DNA of 64,000 nt from JAAYJR01 sp964545315 (GTDB lineage Bacteria > Bacteroidota > Bacteroidia > Bacteroidales > Prolixibacteraceae), in NCBI GenBank assembly GCA_964545315.1, contig CAZJGI010000011.1, positions 1 through 64,000 of the forward strand, written 5' to 3'. The notes under the pieces are model-generated. The model was given only the letters and a program-made list of their open reading frames with translations, ran no database searches and was not told the DNA's origin. The translations under genes were made by a program, and so were the position numbers. Below, one piece after another: positions 44,285 through 53,282 of the stretch; positions within the stretch are counted from its first letter, which is position 1; the number at the start of each line of letters is the position of its first letter.

Positions 44285-44435
44285 AATATTTTTTGATGAA
44301 ATTTAGGTTAACTGGTTCCTTAAATTTGAAAATGTTCTAAATTCATTTAATTATGAATAACCATAAAAGCGGAATTTGTTAATTTTACAAACTTTAATCA
44401 TTGAAGTGGATATAAAAAATTTGAAATTTTGTGAG

Positions 44436-45593
44436 ATGAATTTGAGAAGATTATTTGTTTTAACAGCTTTATCCGGATTTCTCTTATTTGCATGTAAGAA
44501 AGAAGCAAACTGGTTTTCCGTCAGTGGAAAGATCTCACATGCTGAAGGCCGTCTGTTATACCTGGAGGAATTACTAGTTTCATCATCGAAGGTGATAGAT
44601 TCAGTCAGGGTTGACAGAGACGGAGAATTTAAATTTAAAGGACAGACCAACATGCCGACCTATTACTTGTTAAAGCTTAATGAAACAAAGTTTATTACTT
44701 TGCTTGTTGATTCTTTGGAGCAGGTGGTTGTTGAGGCTGATATAGCGAATTTTGAACGTGATTACAGAGTAAAGGGTTCACAGGGATCACTTTATGTAAA
44801 AGAATTGAACGATCAACTGTATAATACAAAGCATAAGTTAGATTCGCTTCAATCTCTGATTAATATGTATAAGGGGAATCCTGATTATGCTTCAATGAAA
44901 GTCCGCTGGGAGGAGGAATCAAAAAGGATAAAGGATAAGCAGGTCGAATATTCGAAGCAGTTTGTGATGGACAATCCATTTTCTATGGCTAGTGTGCTCG
45001 CACTATATCAAAAATTTGACAATGAGACTTTTGTACTAAATGATATACAAACCATGAGAGTGGCTGCTTCTGCCTTAAATTCCATTTATCCACAGTCTGG
45101 CCACGTTAAAGCATTATATCAAAACACAATACAACTTCTACAGGAAGAAAGAAACGCCCGGCTTCAGCAGTTTATACAGGAACAGGGGCAGAACATACCT
45201 GATATTACCCTGCCTGATGTAAAAGGAGAGGATATTGCATTGTCCTCCCTTTCAGGTAATATTATTCTTGTTCAGTTCTGGTCTGCGGTTGACCGTAATT
45301 CAAGAGTTATGAATCAGGCTCTTGTTGAAGCATATAAGAAATACAAAAATAAAGGATTTGAGATTTATCAGATAAGTGTTGATACTGACAGAACAGAATG
45401 GACAGATGCCATTGATGCAGATAAATTAATTTGGATAAATGTAGGAGATATGTCAGGAAGCAGACATGCAACAAGTGTATATAATATTAAATCAATACCA
45501 TACAATTACCTTCTTAACCGGGAGGGAATAATTGTAGCTCAGAATTTGAAAGGCCCTGCACTGGATAAAGCCATTGCTCAATTACTGAAATAG
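44436..45593 (+). CDS. DUF4369/thioredoxin-like lipoprotein lacking the CxxC
   Basis: Start ATG 44436 gives a lipoprotein signal (LSGFLLFAC, Cys20). The longer frame from 44376 does not. A DUF4369 domain follows (VSGKISHAEGRLLYLEEL and on), then a helical linker (about 120-250). A thioredoxin/TlpA-like domain begins IPDITLPDVKGEDIALSSLSG. At the active-site position the protein reads FWSAVDRNSR (281-290), where TlpA has FWASWCGPCR, so both cysteines are missing. It therefore cannot be an ordinary disulfide reductase and may bind rather than reduce. lpxH-like follows after 17 bases. Confidence 0.82.
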   Translation: MNLRRLFVLTALSGFLLFACKKEANWFSVSGKISHAEGRLLYLEELLVSSSKVIDSVRVDRDGEFKFKGQTNMPTYYLLKLNETKFITLLVDSLEQVVVEADIANFERDYRVKGSQGSLYVKELNDQLYNTKHKLDSLQSLINMYKGNPDYASMKVRWEEESKRIKDKQVEYSKQFVMDNPFSMASVLALYQKFDNETFVLNDIQTMRVAASALNSIYPQSGHVKALYQNTIQLLQEERNARLQQFIQEQGQNIPDITLPDVKGEDIALSSLSGNIILVQFWSAVDRNSRVMNQALVEAYKKYKNKGFEIYQISVDTDRTEWTDAIDADKLIWINVGDMSGSRHATSVYNIKSIPYNYLLNREGIIVAQNLKGPALDKAIAQLLK

Positions 45594-45610
45594 TTTTTAT
45601 TTATTAAAAC

Positions 45611-46357
45611 TTGGCAAGCAACAAAAAAATATATTTTATTTCTGATATTCATCTCGGGGCACCTGCTTTGGATAACAACAGGGAGAGGGAAAAGCTTTTT
45701 GTGAATTGGCTTGACCTTATAAAAGATGATGTGTCTGAATTATATCTTATGGGTGATATTTTTGATTTTTGGTTTGAGTATCAAAAAGTTGTTCCCAGAG
45801 GATTTACCAGAGTGCTTGGCCGCCTGGCAGATATGTCAGATAATGGTGTCACGGTACATTTTTTTACAGGGAATCATGATCTCTGGATTTTTAATTATCT
45901 GCCCGGGGAGGTAGGATTAATTGTTCACAAAGAGGCATTAATTTGTGAAATACTAGGAAAAAAATTCTTTTTAGCTCATGGGGACGGCTTTGACAAAGAA
46001 GACAAAGCATACATTTTATTAAAAAAGATTTTTACGAATAAAACCCTGCAATGGATTTTTAGCCGCCTTCATCCGAATTTTGCTTTTTTTCTCGCTCACA
46101 AATGGTCAAAATCAAGCCGTTTATCAAAATTGGATGAGAAAGAAGAATTTAAAGTTAAGAATGAGGGGATGTTTAAGTTTGCTCAAAATTTTTTGGACAA
46201 CGAGTGGATAGATTATTTTATCTTTGGGCACAGGCATAGAATAGCAGATGTTGAAATAAAAAAGGATTCGAGGTTTATTTTGCTTGGAGACTGGATAACA
46301 AATTTTTCTTATGGGGTTTTCGATGGAGAATCATTTAAGCTGCTTAATTTCAGGTAA
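45611..46357 (+). CDS. lpxH: UDP-2,3-diacylglucosamine diphosphatase (LpxH-type)
   Basis: This 248-residue metallophosphoesterase has all motifs in order: SDIHLGAP (about 10-17), GDIFDFW (about 48-54), FTGNHDLWIF, FLAHGDGFD and FGHRHR. The Bacteroidota LpxH group has this length and the WSKSSR segment. It hydrolyses UDP-diacylglucosamine to lipid X in lipid A synthesis, at the inner face of the inner membrane. The start is TTG at 45611, 17 bases after the upstream gene, and no ATG precedes the first motif. Confidence 0.85.
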   Translation: MASNKKIYFISDIHLGAPALDNNREREKLFVNWLDLIKDDVSELYLMGDIFDFWFEYQKVVPRGFTRVLGRLADMSDNGVTVHFFTGNHDLWIFNYLPGEVGLIVHKEALICEILGKKFFLAHGDGFDKEDKAYILLKKIFTNKTLQWIFSRLHPNFAFFLAHKWSKSSRLSKLDEKEEFKVKNEGMFKFAQNFLDNEWIDYFIFGHRHRIADVEIKKDSRFILLGDWITNFSYGVFDGESFKLLNFR

Positions 46358-46491
46358 AAAGTATTTTCCTTTTGAAAAATATAAGAACAAGCACAATAAA
46401 CAAAAATTATAAGCCAACATTCAGTAAATTGATATAAGAAAGAGTTTCAAAAATTAGATGATTTACTTTAAGTCGAGAGTTATTGAAGATT

Positions 46492-47574
46492 ATGACGAGA
46501 AAAATTTACACAAAAATTATAGGAACAGGAAGTTACCTGCCACCGATTGTTATAGATAACGACCATTTTTTGAATTATCAATTCTACGATCCTGGTAAAA
46601 AGGAGATAATTGATAAAAGTAATGAAGAAATTATAAGGAAGTTCAGGGAAATAACAAATATTGAAAAGCGACGCTATGTTTCAAAAAATCAGGTTACTTC
46701 TGATTTAGCGGCAAAGGCAATTGAAGATGCCTGTCATTCTGCAGGAGTGGATAAGGAGCAGCTTGAATTTATTATAATCGGTCATAATTTTGGAGATATT
46801 CCTGATGGTAACGTCAGAAGTGACATGTTGCCCGGATTGGCGAATAAAGTGAAAATGAAGCTTCATATAAAGAACCCTTCATGTATTTGCCACGATGTAG
46901 TCTCAGGATGCCCGGGTTGGACCCAGTCAATGGTAATAGCTGATGCATATATTAAATCAGGGTTTATGAAGCTGGGAGCAGTGGTGGGAGCAGATGTCCT
47001 TTCGAGAATTTCAGACCCCCATGACCGTGATTCCATGATCTATGCTGATGGTGCAGGCGCTACAATTGTTAAAGCCGTTGAAAGTGAAACTCCTACAGGA
47101 ATTTTATCATATGCACTCAGGTCTGATTCAGTCAGCTATGCCAATCTTCTTACATTGGGATATTCCTCAAATCCCCAACTGGATGGAAACGAACTGTGGA
47201 TTAAGATGTTTGGGCATAAGCTTTATATTTATGCAATCAAAAAAGTACCCGGCGTTGTAAAGGAGAGTATCGAGAAAGCCGGCCTGGGCCTGAATGATAT
47301 TAAAAAGATACTGATACATCAGGCTAATGAAAAAATGGATGAAGCTATTCTGAGCGGTATTTTTAAACTTTACGGCGAAAAACATATTCCTAATGGAATA
47401 ATGCCAATGAGTATAAGGGAATTAGGTAATTCCTCGACTGCTACCGTTCCTACACTTCTTGATTTGATTGTTAAAGGGAAAATTGAAGGACAACAGATAA
47501 ATAAAGATGATTATGTAGTGCTCTGTTCAGTCGGGGCCGGAATGAATATAAACTCTATTGTTTATAAATGGTGA
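46492..47574 (+). CDS. 3-oxoacyl-ACP synthase III family protein
   Basis: I prefer ATG 46492 (MTRKIYTKIIGTGSYLPP) over the TTG at 46483. The ~360-residue protein has the FabH-type triad: Cys in HDVVSGCPGW, His in ILIHQANEKMDE and Asn in RELGNSSTATVPTLL. It differs from housekeeping FabH in length and in the NGIMPMSIRELG loop, so it may serve a special lipid rather than the main fatty acid cycle. It stands between lpxH and rmuC without an obvious operon. Confidence 0.85.
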   Translation: MTRKIYTKIIGTGSYLPPIVIDNDHFLNYQFYDPGKKEIIDKSNEEIIRKFREITNIEKRRYVSKNQVTSDLAAKAIEDACHSAGVDKEQLEFIIIGHNFGDIPDGNVRSDMLPGLANKVKMKLHIKNPSCICHDVVSGCPGWTQSMVIADAYIKSGFMKLGAVVGADVLSRISDPHDRDSMIYADGAGATIVKAVESETPTGILSYALRSDSVSYANLLTLGYSSNPQLDGNELWIKMFGHKLYIYAIKKVPGVVKESIEKAGLGLNDIKKILIHQANEKMDEAILSGIFKLYGEKHIPNGIMPMSIRELGNSSTATVPTLLDLIVKGKIEGQQINKDDYVVLCSVGAGMNINSIVYKW

Positions 47575-47651
47575 AACATTACCATGGGAAATTAGTTATA
47601 AATTATATGTTTTAGCTAATTTAGATCTTTATTTGACACTTAGTTTTCCTC

Positions 47652-49007
47652 ATGGATGAAAAAATATTTCTTCTTCTATTGGCAGTTGCTGTTGTTGTTT
47701 TTATAGCATTCCTGTTTTATCTTCATTATAAACATCAGCAAAGAATTATTTCTCTGAACAGTGATTTTCGTAATATCGAGAAACATCTGGAATCTGAAAA
47801 AGGAGAAGCTGAGAAAAGGATGCTCGTATGGGCAGAAAAATTCAATGCACTGAGCACAGGGTATGAGATCATGAAATCTGAACTGGAGAAAATCAGAAAG
47901 GATAATTTATTTTTAACAGGTCAGATAGAAAAAGAAAAGACAGACAACCTAAATCTTCAGGATAAAATTAACAACCAAAAAGCAGAACTAGAGGATATTC
48001 AGAAAAAATTCACCGTTGAGTTTGAAAATATTGCAGGTAAGATACTCAAGAAAAACAGCGAAGAGTTCACACTGGTCAACCTTAAAAATTTAGGGGATGT
48101 CTTAAATCCCTTAAAAGATAAAATAAACATATTTGAGAAGAAGGTAGAGGATACATATCAGAAGGGTTTGAGGGACCAGACGGATCTGCGGGCAGAATTA
48201 AAAAAGCTTTATGAACTGAACCAGAGAATGAGTGAGGAGGCCGGAAATCTCACAAGGGCTCTTAAAGGTGATGTAAAGAAACAGGGAAACTGGGGGGAAG
48301 TTGTCCTTGAACGTATATTGGAAAGGTCTGGCCTCAATGAAGGTGAACAGGGATATCATATCCAGTATAGTGATAACTCAGCTGACGGGAAACGCATTCA
48401 GCCCGATGTTGTGGTTAACTTGCCCGATAATAAGCATATTATAATTGATTCAAAAGTTTCTCTGGTTGCATATGAAAGGGCAGTTAATGCACAAAAAGAG
48501 GAAGAATACTTAAAATATATCAAAGAGCATATATTAAGTCTTAGAGCTCATGTTAAAGGATTGAGCGACAAGCATTATCAGACAGCATCAAGATTAAACT
48601 CACCTGATTTCGTTTTACTTTTTATACCTGTAGAAGCATCCTTCAGCATTGCCGTCCGTGAAGACCAGGAGTTATTCTCTTTTGCCTGGGACCAAAAGGT
48701 TGTAATAGTGAGCCCTTCTACCTTACTCGCCACCCTTAGAACAATTGCCTCGATCTGGCAACAGGAAAACCAGACCAGGAATGCTATGGAAATAGCCAGG
48801 CAGGGTGGTGCCCTGTATGATAAATTTGTGAATTTTATTTCTGATATGGAAAAACTGGGAAATAATTTAAGGCTGGCTCATAATAGTTACAGGGACGCTA
48901 TGAACAAATTATCTGAAGGGCAGGGTAATCTTGTACGTTCCTCTGAAAAGCTCAAAGAATTGGGGGCAAAAGCTTCAAAACAAATTCCTAAAAATATGCT
49001 GGAATGA
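47652..49007 (+). CDS. rmuC: DNA recombination protein RmuC
   Basis: This 451-residue protein has an N-terminal membrane helix (about 4-24) and a long coiled coil (about 28-130). The RmuC nuclease-like domain has KQGNWGEVVLERILERSGL, QPDVVVNLPDNKHIIIDSKVSLVAYERA and FIPVEASFSIAV. The D-x-(E)-x-K pattern in IIDSKVS fits a PD-(D/E)xK core. It limits inversions and rearrangements in E. coli. It is complete and of normal length. Confidence 0.93.
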   Translation: MDEKIFLLLLAVAVVVFIAFLFYLHYKHQQRIISLNSDFRNIEKHLESEKGEAEKRMLVWAEKFNALSTGYEIMKSELEKIRKDNLFLTGQIEKEKTDNLNLQDKINNQKAELEDIQKKFTVEFENIAGKILKKNSEEFTLVNLKNLGDVLNPLKDKINIFEKKVEDTYQKGLRDQTDLRAELKKLYELNQRMSEEAGNLTRALKGDVKKQGNWGEVVLERILERSGLNEGEQGYHIQYSDNSADGKRIQPDVVVNLPDNKHIIIDSKVSLVAYERAVNAQKEEEYLKYIKEHILSLRAHVKGLSDKHYQTASRLNSPDFVLLFIPVEASFSIAVREDQELFSFAWDQKVVIVSPSTLLATLRTIASIWQQENQTRNAMEIARQGGALYDKFVNFISDMEKLGNNLRLAHNSYRDAMNKLSEGQGNLVRSSEKLKELGAKASKQIPKNMLE

Positions 49008-49009
49008 TA

Positions 49010-49573
49010 CTAACTCTTACTTTTTAAAAAATTCAGCACATCAGCAGTATCCTCTTTAGCCTTCACCTGTTCATTTTTGTAAACTACTTTACCCTTTTTG
49101 TCGAGAATGAATGTCCACCGGCTTGTGGTTACCCCTCTTTCCAACTCAAATGCTTTTCCGTTGAATTCATTCTTGACAACACCGCCTTCCCGGGTTGGAA
49201 CCCCGAATATGCCTGCAATTTTTCCTGACTCGTCTGAAAGCAGGGTGAAATTGAGGTTGTGGGCCTCCTTGAAAAATTTTAAGCCTTCAGGATTGTCACC
49301 GCTTACGCCTACAATCATTGCATTTAACTTTTTCAGGTCACTGCTCATATCACGGTAATTACATGCCTGGGCAGTGCAGCCACCTGTCATAGCTGCAGGG
49401 TAAAAATAGACAACAAGGTATTCCTTTCCCAGGTGATCGCTTAAGTTCCAGACAGAGCCATTATCTGCTGTTGCTTCAAATCCCGGGACTCTGTCCCCTA
49501 TATTTAAACCGTTTTGTGCAAATGATCCCTGCGTAAGGGAAATAGCCAGAATTGTAATTATTATTGCCTTCAT
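49010..49573 (-). CDS. exported peroxiredoxin (BCP-type)
   Basis: This 187-residue protein has a signal peptide (AIIITILAISLTQGSFAQ) and the thiol peroxidase core. The peroxidatic Cys66 lies in PAAMTGGCTAQAC (PxxxTxxC pattern), and Cys71 is in the resolving position five residues later, as in atypical two-Cys BCP enzymes. It would reduce peroxides in the periplasm, where its reductant is unknown. Convergent with rmuC, with a 2-base gap. Confidence 0.88.
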   Translation of the reverse strand: MKAIIITILAISLTQGSFAQNGLNIGDRVPGFEATADNGSVWNLSDHLGKEYLVVYFYPAAMTGGCTAQACNYRDMSSDLKKLNAMIVGVSGDNPEGLKFFKEAHNLNFTLLSDESGKIAGIFGVPTREGGVVKNEFNGKAFELERGVTTSRWTFILDKKGKVVYKNEQVKAKEDTADVLNFLKSKS

Positions 49574-49758
49574 TTTAATGTAACTTAGTTAAAATTAATA
49601 TTCTTATTTTATATAATGGTGTATACCTGTTTTCTCCTGAATCTTTTACTTACTTATTTCTCCGGACATCAGATTTTCTTGTTTCAAAATAAATAAACCA
49701 TCTATAATACAATTAAAAAGCTAAAATGTTTTATTAAATTTATACCATAGTAAAAAAT

Positions 49759-50175
49759 ATGGGCAGGGCATATACATACCGTTGCGATAAATGTGGCTTT
49801 GAGGATCAATTCAACGAAGGACATGGCTTTTTAATTCATTCCATGACTTTAGGCTCATATTTAAATATCAATACAAGATTATTTCATCACAAGACAAACT
49901 CGGTTATAGAAAAACTTGCACAAGAGCATAAAGATTTGTTTATTGACGCCTGCTTTAAGATATATAAATGTCCCGATTGCAATCTGTTATATGATAAAAT
50001 TGAAGTAATAGCTTCCAGTGACGGGAGGATTCTGCACAAGAGTGAATTCCGTTGTACCCAATGCCGTGCCAGGCTTAAGCTTACAAATATTCACAGGTTA
50101 AAAAAAGCAGTTTGTCCATCTTGTAAAAATTTCACTTTCCGATTAGACCAGAGGAGGATGGCCTTATGGGACTAA
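49759..50175 (+). CDS. hypothetical four-CxxC zinc-ribbon protein
   Basis: This 138-residue protein has four CxxC pairs: CDKC (9-12), CPDC, CTQC and CPSC. They can make two zinc ribbons, one split across the long middle segment (LIEKLAQEHKDLFIDACFKIYK and around) and one compact at the C terminus (about 98-122). I do not recognise a named family. Such proteins bind nucleic acid or a protein partner. Its 3' end overlaps the convergent gntP by 4 bases. The 185 bases upstream show no promoter match. Confidence 0.7.
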   Translation: MGRAYTYRCDKCGFEDQFNEGHGFLIHSMTLGSYLNINTRLFHHKTNSVIEKLAQEHKDLFIDACFKIYKCPDCNLLYDKIEVIASSDGRILHKSEFRCTQCRARLKLTNIHRLKKAVCPSCKNFTFRLDQRRMALWD

Positions 50176-51527
50176 AAAAACAGACTTGCCAGCAGAGCCA
50201 AAATCAAACCGGTAACCGCAATTATTGATTCCATCACAGTCCAGCTTTGGAGTGTTTGTTTTTCATTCATTCCAAGGTATTTCCCTACAAGCCAGAATCC
50301 GCTGTCATTCACATGTGAGAGCAGGGTTGCCCCCGAGGCAATAGCAATCACTACTAAAGCCCGTTGAGGGTCATTAAGTCCAAATTCATTAATCACCGGG
50401 GCGATTATTCCCGCTGCTGTGATCATAGCTACTGTCGCTGATCCCTGGGTAACCCTGACAACAGCGGCAAGTAACCAGGCGAGGAGAATTGGAGGAAGAG
50501 GTGAATTGGCCATAGATTCTGCCATTATATTACCTATGCCACTGTCTATCAATACTTGTTTCAATACTCCGCCGGCTCCTGTGATAAGAATTATTATTCC
50601 GGCCGGGCCGAGTGCTTTAGTGCTGAGATCAAGAATTTTATTCTTTTCCATTCCCCGTTTAATGCATAAGAAATAGATAGCTATAAGGGTAGCTATTATA
50701 AGGGCCGAGAATGGGTGACCTATGAATTCAATAATGTCTGTAAACAAAGATTTTGAGATTACCTCTTTAGTAACTGCCAGCCCTGTAAAAGTATTCACCA
50801 GTATTAAAAAAAGAGGAATGGAGATAATAATGGCTATTAGTCCGAACGGTGGATAACTTTCTGTGCCATTTCCCTGAGGTTTTTTATCGAGATCAAACGG
50901 AGGTTCCAGGTAGATTTTTTTTGAAATGTATTTTCCCCAAAGAGGTCCGGCAATAACTGCTGTAGGGAAACCTAAAATTATTCCTAACAATATTACCCAT
51001 CCAAGTTGTGCGTTTATTATATCGGCAACTGCCACAGGCCCCGGGGTAGGAGGTATAAAGCTGTGCGTTACTGCCAGGCCTGCAAGGAGAGGTATTGCAT
51101 AGTAGAGCAGGGATCTCTTTGTATCCCGCGATAATGCATAAATTATGGGAACAAGAATAATAAAGCCCACATCCAGAAAAACCGGAATTGCCACAATAAA
51201 GCCAGTTATGACCATTGCCCATGAAGCCCGGTCTTTACCAAACTTTTTTACCAGGTAATGAGCCATTGATTCTGCTCCTCCCGAGCTCTCAAGCATTTGT
51301 CCGAAAATAGCGCCCAGCCCGACTACCGTAGCTACAAATCCAAGAGTGCCTGCCATACCTTCCTGAATAGCCTGAATAACTCCTTTAAGGGGCATTCCTG
51401 AAATTATACCAACATAGATGGCTGTTATTAAAAGAGAAATAAACGCGCTTATCTTCAGCTTCAATACCAATATAAGGAGTAAGGCAACCGCCGAAATAAC
51501 AATGAATATTAAAAATAATGTTGACAT
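50172..51527 (-). CDS. GntP-family permease
   Basis: This 451-residue protein with about 12-14 membrane segments is of the gluconate:H+ symporter family. Recognised parts are GMAGTLGFVATVVGLGAIFGQMLESSGGAE, GFIVAIPVFLDVGFIILVPIIYAL, THSFIPPTPGPVAVADI and VRVTQGSATVAMITAAGIIAP. It would import gluconate or another sugar acid or hydroxy acid. It lies 91 bases downstream of the AraC gene on the same strand, so the two may be co-regulated and may share a substrate with the divergent methyl-transfer operon. Confidence 0.9.
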   Translation of the reverse strand: MSTLFLIFIVISAVALLLILVLKLKISAFISLLITAIYVGIISGMPLKGVIQAIQEGMAGTLGFVATVVGLGAIFGQMLESSGGAESMAHYLVKKFGKDRASWAMVITGFIVAIPVFLDVGFIILVPIIYALSRDTKRSLLYYAIPLLAGLAVTHSFIPPTPGPVAVADIINAQLGWVILLGIILGFPTAVIAGPLWGKYISKKIYLEPPFDLDKKPQGNGTESYPPFGLIAIIISIPLFLILVNTFTGLAVTKEVISKSLFTDIIEFIGHPFSALIIATLIAIYFLCIKRGMEKNKILDLSTKALGPAGIIILITGAGGVLKQVLIDSGIGNIMAESMANSPLPPILLAWLLAAVVRVTQGSATVAMITAAGIIAPVINEFGLNDPQRALVVIAIASGATLLSHVNDSGFWLVGKYLGMNEKQTLQSWTVMESIIAVTGLILALLASLFF

Positions 51528-51618
51528 CTTTATCAGATTAGTTTTGGGCCATAAAGTTAGAGTTTAACCGGAATTATGCAAATAGCAGCCGGTATGCCGT
51601 GAAGATCAAAATTATTTC

Positions 51619-52479
51619 TTAGTATTTTAAACGGTTACGATACTGACGAGGCGGCATGCCCATCTTTTTTTTGAAATCACGGGTAAAATAGTATGGGTCT
51701 GAATATCCTAACAGGAAGGATATTTCTTTTATTTTCATTTTTGTGTAATCAAGAAATTCACAAGCTTTTAGAATTTTTAAATGGGCAAAATAACTCATTG
51801 GGGGATAATTAGTCTCTTTCCTGAAAAGCGTTGTAAAATAGGTAGGTGAGAATCCTGCCTCTCTCGAAATCTGAAGGAGTGTAAGTTTTTTCTGAAGGTT
51901 TTTTTCCATAAAACTTACTGCTTTTCTCATTACCGGATTAATCTCATCGGCTATATCGTCACTGGTTCTGCTGGCATAGATAAATGTAGCCAGCAGGTGG
52001 CCGAAGCAAAGGTTAATATATTCAATATTCTGATCATGAAATCCTTTTGAAATGTTGTTGAATATTTCATAAAACAGCATTTCGCGGTTGGCTACCATAT
52101 TGTTAACTGACGGTACGAGGTTACGGACAACAGAGAATTCACTTACAAGTTGCTTCACCCTTCTGCCCCCGAACCCTGCATAAAAAAAATGGCAGGCCAC
52201 TCCCGGTGCCGGACAGAACCGAAAGCTGTCGCCCCGTCTCACAATAAAAAACTGATCCCCTGAAACAGGAACTTTCTCACCTTCAAGGTAAACAGCCCCC
52301 TTTCCTTTTGTGCAAAATACCAATAAGTTATTTTCTGTTTTTACTCCTGAATCCCATGAAGTTCCTTCTTCAATCTCCAGTTCGCCTGCTTCAACCAGAT
52401 AAAGATCCCCTGAGCCGTAACTTTTATTGTCATCAGGGATGGTGGGGGGCAGGTTGTAATGTTTTATCTCTTTTAACAT
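51619..52479 (-). CDS. AraC-family transcriptional regulator
   Basis: This 286-residue protein has an N-terminal cupin sensor domain (LLVFCTKGKGAVYLEGEKVPVSGDQFFIVRRGDSFRF) and a C-terminal double helix-turn-helix. The first helix pair reads LTLLQISREAGFSPTYFTTLFRKE, and the second MKIKEISFLLGYSDPYYFTRDFKKKMG. PPRQYR follows, as is typical. It probably binds a small sugar-like or organic ligand. It is divergent from the corrinoid operon (106-base gap) and upstream of the GntP gene, so either may be its target. Confidence 0.92.
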   Translation of the reverse strand: MLKEIKHYNLPPTIPDDNKSYGSGDLYLVEAGELEIEEGTSWDSGVKTENNLLVFCTKGKGAVYLEGEKVPVSGDQFFIVRRGDSFRFCPAPGVACHFFYAGFGGRRVKQLVSEFSVVRNLVPSVNNMVANREMLFYEIFNNISKGFHDQNIEYINLCFGHLLATFIYASRTSDDIADEINPVMRKAVSFMEKNLQKKLTLLQISREAGFSPTYFTTLFRKETNYPPMSYFAHLKILKACEFLDYTKMKIKEISFLLGYSDPYYFTRDFKKKMGMPPRQYRNRLKY

Positions 52480-52578
52480 AGTATAAATTTTCTCCGGCAG
52501 GCATAAAAGTTATAAAATAAAGTAATATTATCCATCTTTTTCAAAGAAAATACTATTTTTTAACTTTTGTTGTTCTAA

Positions 52579-52586
52579 TATATTTG
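52579..52586 (+). promoter_or_regulatory. possible -7 box before the corrinoid operon
   Basis: TATATTTG fits TAnnTTTG and lies 26 bases before ATG 52613. If used, transcription starts near 52593, which rules out the GTG at 52586 as start codon. No clear -33 TTTG was found at the right spacing. Confidence 0.4.
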
Positions 52587-52612
52587 TGGAAACCAAAAAT
52601 TTACTTACAAGC

Positions 52613-53281
52613 ATGAGTGAACTATTAGAAAGAATTGCAGAATGCATAGAATTTGGTAAGATCAATAAAGCAGCTCCGTATCCACCTCAGATGAAAGGCC
52701 AGGATGGTGCTGACGAGCTTACCAGTCAGGCTTTGAAAGAAGGCATTTCAGCCAGCAGGATATTAACTGAGGGGTTAATGGTTGGGATGGAAAAAGTCGG
52801 AATTAAATTCCGGGAGAACAAAGTATTTGTGCCACAGGTTCTTATGTCAGCCAAAGCAATGAATACAGCCATGGTACATTTAAAACCCTTTTTTCTGTCG
52901 GGAGAAGTAAAACAGAAAGGCACTTTTATAATAGGGACAGTAGAGGGTGACCTGCACGATATTGGGAAGAATCTGGTATGTATGATGGTAGAAGGTAATG
53001 GATGGAAAGTGATTGACCTGGGGACTGATGTAAAAGCAGAACAGTTTGTCAGTGCTGTAAGGGAGAATCCCGGTGCTTATGTTGGTTTGTCAGCTTTATT
53101 GACAACCACCATGGTGAATATGGATAAAATCACCAAAACTATAAAGCAGGAATTTCCCAATGTCAATGTAGCTGTTGGCGGTGCCCCGTTAAATGATGAA
53201 TTCAGGAAAAAGATAGGTGCGGATATATATTCTCCTGATCCGCAGGGACTGGTTGAATATCTGAACTCTCAGCTAAGTTGA
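52613..53281 (+). CDS. corrinoid (B12-binding) methyl-carrier protein
   Basis: Start ATG 52613 gives a 222-residue protein (the GTG at 52586 adds nine residues). The helical cap domain (about 1-95) is followed by a B12-binding Rossmann domain with the lower-ligand motif D113-L-H115-D-I-G118 in VEGDLHDIGKNL. VGLSALLTTTMVNM and VAVGGAPLN complete the site. His115 should replace the benzimidazole ligand on cobalt. The cap carries a short insertion (KAAPYPPQMKGQDG) between the first two helices. Corrinoid proteins of this MtaC/MtbC/MttC type carry methyl groups between two methyltransferases. One base separates it from the UroD-type gene. Confidence 0.92.
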   Translation: MSELLERIAECIEFGKINKAAPYPPQMKGQDGADELTSQALKEGISASRILTEGLMVGMEKVGIKFRENKVFVPQVLMSAKAMNTAMVHLKPFFLSGEVKQKGTFIIGTVEGDLHDIGKNLVCMMVEGNGWKVIDLGTDVKAEQFVSAVRENPGAYVGLSALLTTTMVNMDKITKTIKQEFPNVNVAVGGAPLNDEFRKKIGADIYSPDPQGLVEYLNSQLS

Positions 53282-53282
53282 A

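Noticed and set aside
52480..52585. Cobalamin riboswitch before the corrinoid operon
   Set aside because: The gap is 106 bases, AT-rich and without the expected conserved core. An AraC-controlled promoter fits better.
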